Positions 22,195 to 25,023 of a stretch of 25,023 bases of DNA are shown piece after piece (within the stretch, counting starts at the first letter, position 1; each line of letters opens with the position of its first letter). The DNA comes from Chalciporus piperatus (taxonomy: Eukaryota > Basidiomycota > Agaricomycetes > Boletales > Boletaceae), in NCBI GenBank assembly GCA_038093975.1, contig JBBPTG010000318.1, positions 1 through 25,023 of the forward strand. Direction: 5' to 3'. Both the position numbers and the translations under genes were made by a program. The notes beneath the pieces were generated by a model, which was not told the DNA's origin, did no database searches, and saw only the letters and a list, made by a program, of their open reading frames with translations.

Positions 22195-22325
22195 CTCCAG
22201 TGGTCCAACCGGCCCACCCATGCCTCAAGCGACTCACCTATGCCCCGAGCGGCTCACCCATGTCCCAAGCGGCTCACCCATGTCCCGAGCAACTCACCCG
22301 CACCACAAGCGAGTTCTCAGTGACC
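22195..22325. repeat. About 20-bp tandem repeat with flanking direct repeat
   Basis: Units of the type AGCGGCTCACCCATGTCCC repeat about five times between 22220 and 22300. A related pair of longer words, CACCACAAACGAGTTCTCAG (about 22160) and CACCACAAGCGAGTTCTCAG (about 22301), brackets the block. Confidence 0.75.
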
Positions 22326-22368
22326 CACATCAGCAACACTGCAAAAAGTCTGAAGTTACTGGAATGAC

Positions 22369-22895
22369 TGGATCAGTTAAACCAGTACACCAGTTGCTCA
22401 GTTGCCCAGTCATCCAGTCAGCCAGTCATTTCAGTAATCTCATTGGTTCATTAGCCCAGTCACTTCAGTAGTCTCAGTAGCTCAGTAGCCCAGTGTTCCA
22501 GTCATCCAGTTATCTCAGTAGCCTAGTAGCCCAGTTTCCCAGTCATGTAGTCATCTCAGCAGCCTAGTAGCCCAGTGCCCTAGTTATCCAGCAATCCAGT
22601 TGTCTCATTACTCCAGCCATCCAGTATTCCAGTGTTCTAGCAATCTAGTCACTCAGTGGTCCAGTAATCCAGTAGTCTCAGTAGTCCAGTCATCCAGCCA
22701 TTCAGTCATCCAGTCATTTCAGTAATCCAGTCACTCAGTAATCCAGTAATCTAGTCACTCCAGTCACTCCAGTCACACAAGTCACACCAGTAACCCAGTC
22801 ACCAGTCACTTCCAGTCACCTCAGTAATCCAGTCACCTCAGTAATCCAGTCACCTCAGTAATCCAGTCACCCAGTAATCCAGTCACCCAGTCCCA
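22369..22895. repeat. CCAGT-rich degenerate array, left inverted arm
   Basis: Units of about 10-12 bp built on CCAGTNATCCAGTCACTCAG repeat across 500 bp. From 22571 (CCCAGTGCCCTAGTTATCC) the order of variants reads, as reverse complement, like the right edge of the window (25023 inward). This arm has about 70 bp more than the right arm in the middle. Confidence 0.9.
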
Positions 22896-23039
22896 ATTAC
22901 TAGTTCACTATATCTTATGATTAATTCACACCTTATGACAGTTCAGAAAATGCGAAATATATTATGTCTAACTATTACATGTATTGTGGTACAATAGTTA
23001 CTAGTTAATGAAGTGCCATGCAACATGAGCAGCTATGTA

Positions 23040-23850
23040 CGAGGTGAGTAGGTGTGTTAGTCAACAAATAAACACGAACCTCTGAAGCCAGCGGGGCTGT
23101 TGAGCCCGCGCCGGCCATGTGTTGGTGTCGAGGTTGAAGGTGGGAGGTGGTGGGGGGGAGACAACCCAAGCGGCTGTTGTTGAAGTGAGTGGATGAGGTG
23201 ATGGGTGAGGAAACACGAACCTCGTGATGCCGGCGGGGCTGCTGAGCCCACGCCGGCCGTTTTTTTACGATCGAGTTTGAGGGAGTGAGGTGGTGGGGGG
23301 GAGACAGCCCGAGCGGCTCTGTACGAGGTGAGAGAGGATGGTGGTGGGTGAGGAAAAACACACCATGTGCTGCCGGCGGGGCTGTTGAGCCCACGCCGGC
23401 CATCGAGTTCGAGGTCGAGGTTGTTTGAGGGTTTGGAGGTGGTGGTGGTTCGTACAGCCCGAGCGGCTCTGTACGAGATGAGAGGTGGTGGTGGTGGGTG
23501 AGGAAGAACACACCGTGTGCTGCCGGCGGGGCTGTTGAGCCCTCGCCGGCCGCGTTTTCGCGTTTTCGTCGTTGTTGTGTCGAGAGTGGTGTGGTAGGTG
23601 CTAGTGGGCCGAGCAGTGCAAGCGGCTGTTTGCGGGGTGAGCGGGTGGCTTATCACTCACCTCGTGAAGCCGGCGGGGCTGTTGAGCCCACGCCGGCCGC
23701 GTTTTCGCATTTTCGTCGTTTTCGTGTCGAGAGTGAGGTGGTAGGTGGCAGCAGGCTGTTTGCGAGGTGAGCGGATGTGGTGGTGAGCGAGTTTTCACTC
23801 ACCTGGCGATGCCGGCGGGGCTTTTGAGCACTCGCCGGCCGTTTTGCTGT
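23040..23850. repeat. Six ~145-bp repeats each with a GC hairpin
   Basis: A 30-bp palindromic core, GCCGGCGGGGCT, GTTG loop, AGCCCACGCCGGC, occurs at 23087, 23229, 23372, 23522, 23669 and 23811. Spacing is 142, 143, 150, 147 and 142 bp. The stem has 12 possible pairs with one bulged base. Between cores lie GT-rich stretches (GAGGTGGTGGTGGGTGAGG and variants). Overlapping proline/threonine-rich frames on the minus strand appear to be side effects of the repeats. No known function. Confidence 0.92.
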
Positions 23851-23909
23851 TGTTGAGGTGTGGTGTAGTGGTGAGAGAGAGTCGAAGAGGTGGCGCGGCA
23901 AATTCAACA

Positions 23910-23921
23910 TGGTCACGTGAC
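23910..23921. promoter_or_regulatory. GTCACGTGAC palindrome
   Basis: A perfect 10-bp palindrome containing the CACGTG E-box sits between the hairpin repeats and the T-rich array. Whether it binds a bHLH-type factor cannot be told from sequence; there is no gene beside it. Confidence 0.3.
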
Positions 23922-23954
23922 TTTTTCGCGCGGATTTTTTGTCAAGTCCGAGCA

Positions 23955-24690
23955 TTAGGGAAATGTAGCTACACTTTATTAGGATCTCCTACACTAGATA
24001 GCTACCATATTTTATGTACACTTGTGTATGCTTTTTTGTACACTTTCAATAGGTTTGATCTCCACATACTTTGCTACACTTTTAACTACACACTTACTGC
24101 GCTTTTTGTACACTTTTGCTACACTCTAACCTAATACACTTTCCCACACTTGTAATTACACATTTACTACGCTTTTTTGTACACTTTTGCTACACTCAAT
24201 CTAGCTACACTTTCCTACACATTTGATTCAAGTTTTACTACGCTTTTTTGTTACACTTTGCTACACTCAATCACTACACTTGTAACTACACTTTTAGTAC
24301 GCTTTTTTGTCCACTTTAGCTACACTGTAGTGAAATGTGTGGGAAAGTGTGTAGTGATAGACTTTTACTACACTTTTTTGTACACTTTTGCTACACTCAA
24401 TCTAGCTATACTTTCCCACACTCTTGACTACACTTTTACTACGCTTTTTTGTACACTTTAGCTACACTCAATCTAGCTACACTTTCCCACACTTTTACTA
24501 CACTTTTACTACACTTTTTGTGTACACTTTGCTCACTCAATCTAGCTATACTTTCCCACACTTGTAACTACACTTTTACTACGCTTTTTTGTACACTTCA
24601 CTACACTCAATCCTAATACCCTTTCCCACATTGTTAACTACACTTTTAGTACACATTTTTGTGGACTTTAGCTATAATCCATCCTATGAA
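23955..24690. repeat. About 70-bp T-rich TACACT tandem repeat
   Basis: About ten imperfect units contain, in order, CTACACTCAATCTAGC, TACACTTTCCCACACTTG, TAACTACACTTTTACTACG and CTTTTTTGTACACTTTTG. Unit lengths vary around 60-75 bp. One unit part at about 24327-24357 is in reverse orientation. No gene. Confidence 0.9.
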
Positions 24691-24724
24691 TGATTATAAA
24701 ATGTCACTAATTAGAATGACTCTA

Positions 24725-25023
24725 TTAGATGACTGAATAGTACTGGAGTGATTGGGTGAGCTGAGGGCTGGGTAACTGGATAACTGGTATGACTGGTGTG
24801 ACTGAAGTGACTGGTTTACTGGACCACAGGGTGACTGGATTACTGGAGTGACTGGATTACTGAGGTGACTGGATTACTGGAGTGACTTGTGTGACTTGTG
24901 TGACTGGAGTGACTGGAGTGACTGGATTACTGGACCACTGAGTGACTAGATTACTGGAATACTGGAATACTGAATGGCTGGAGTAATGAGACAACTGGAT
25001 TGCTGGATGACTAGGGCACTGGG
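24725..25023. repeat. ACTGG-rich array, right inverted arm (runs off the window)
   Basis: This is the reverse complement of the array beginning at 22571: the edge word CCCAGTGCCCTAGTCATCC on the minus strand matches 22571, and later landmarks (GTTGTCTCATTACTCCAGCC, TCTAGTCACTCAGTGGTCC, CACTCCAGTCACACAAGTC) follow in the same order. The outer end lies beyond 25023. Confidence 0.9.

Noticed and set aside
23005..23656. Proline/serine/threonine-rich frames of 168-199 codons on the minus strand
   Set aside because: They overlap one another in different frames over the ~145-bp hairpin repeats, as expected from GT-rich repeats lacking stops.
23087..23840. CRISPR array
   Set aside because: Repeats are ~145 bp apart with similar sequence between cores rather than unique spacers, no cas genes are present, and the setting is eukaryotic.

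Overview
The window looks like a gene-poor, duplication-rich accessory region of a filamentous basidiomycete, probably an Agaricomycete. The genus is not determined; a Rhizoctonia/Ceratobasidium-like fungus is only a guess. The signs are about 47-65 bp GT-AG introns splitting genes into short exons, pepsin-like and metzincin-type protease families, and no bacterial operon signals. No rRNA, tRNA or CRISPR was seen.

Left part (1-4300): a few short G-rich tandem repeats, then mostly sequence without a supportable gene. A degenerate minus-strand gene copy (about 2840-3700) has a sister copy at about 9680-10450; its family is not recognised. Middle part (4300-19450): a birth-and-death cluster of two protease families. 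There is one apparently intact six-exon aspartic protease (AP-A, 4384-5829), a decayed plus-strand copy (AP-B, 10717-11503) and a 5'-truncated inverted copy (AP-C, about 18745-19451). Beside them are two nearly identical metzincin metalloprotease genes (MP1 7066-8749; MP2 16843-18338), a divergent minus-strand relative whose catalytic Glu is Val (MP3, 13704-12123), and a headless fragment of a fourth member (MP4, about 15884-14982). Non-coding flanks were duplicated along with the genes.

Right part (19450-25023): almost entirely repeats. A 33-bp minisatellite with a higher-order order of variants is interrupted by a 1102-bp non-autonomous element with 15-bp terminal inverted repeats and an exact 8-bp target duplication, diagnostic of a hAT-type insertion. 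After that, two CCAGT-rich arms are reverse complements of each other (from 22571 and from 25023 inward). They enclose six ~145-bp repeats, each with a strong GC hairpin, and a ~70-bp T-rich TACACT repeat. This resembles a foldback-type mobile element or a structured heterochromatic island; it is the least explained part of the window and runs off the right edge.

AP-A carries a signal peptide and should be secreted. The metalloproteases have no obvious signal peptide and share an unfamiliar C-terminal region built of short repeated modules. All gene models were derived by hand from splice signals, reading phase and comparison of copies inside the window; database matches were not available.
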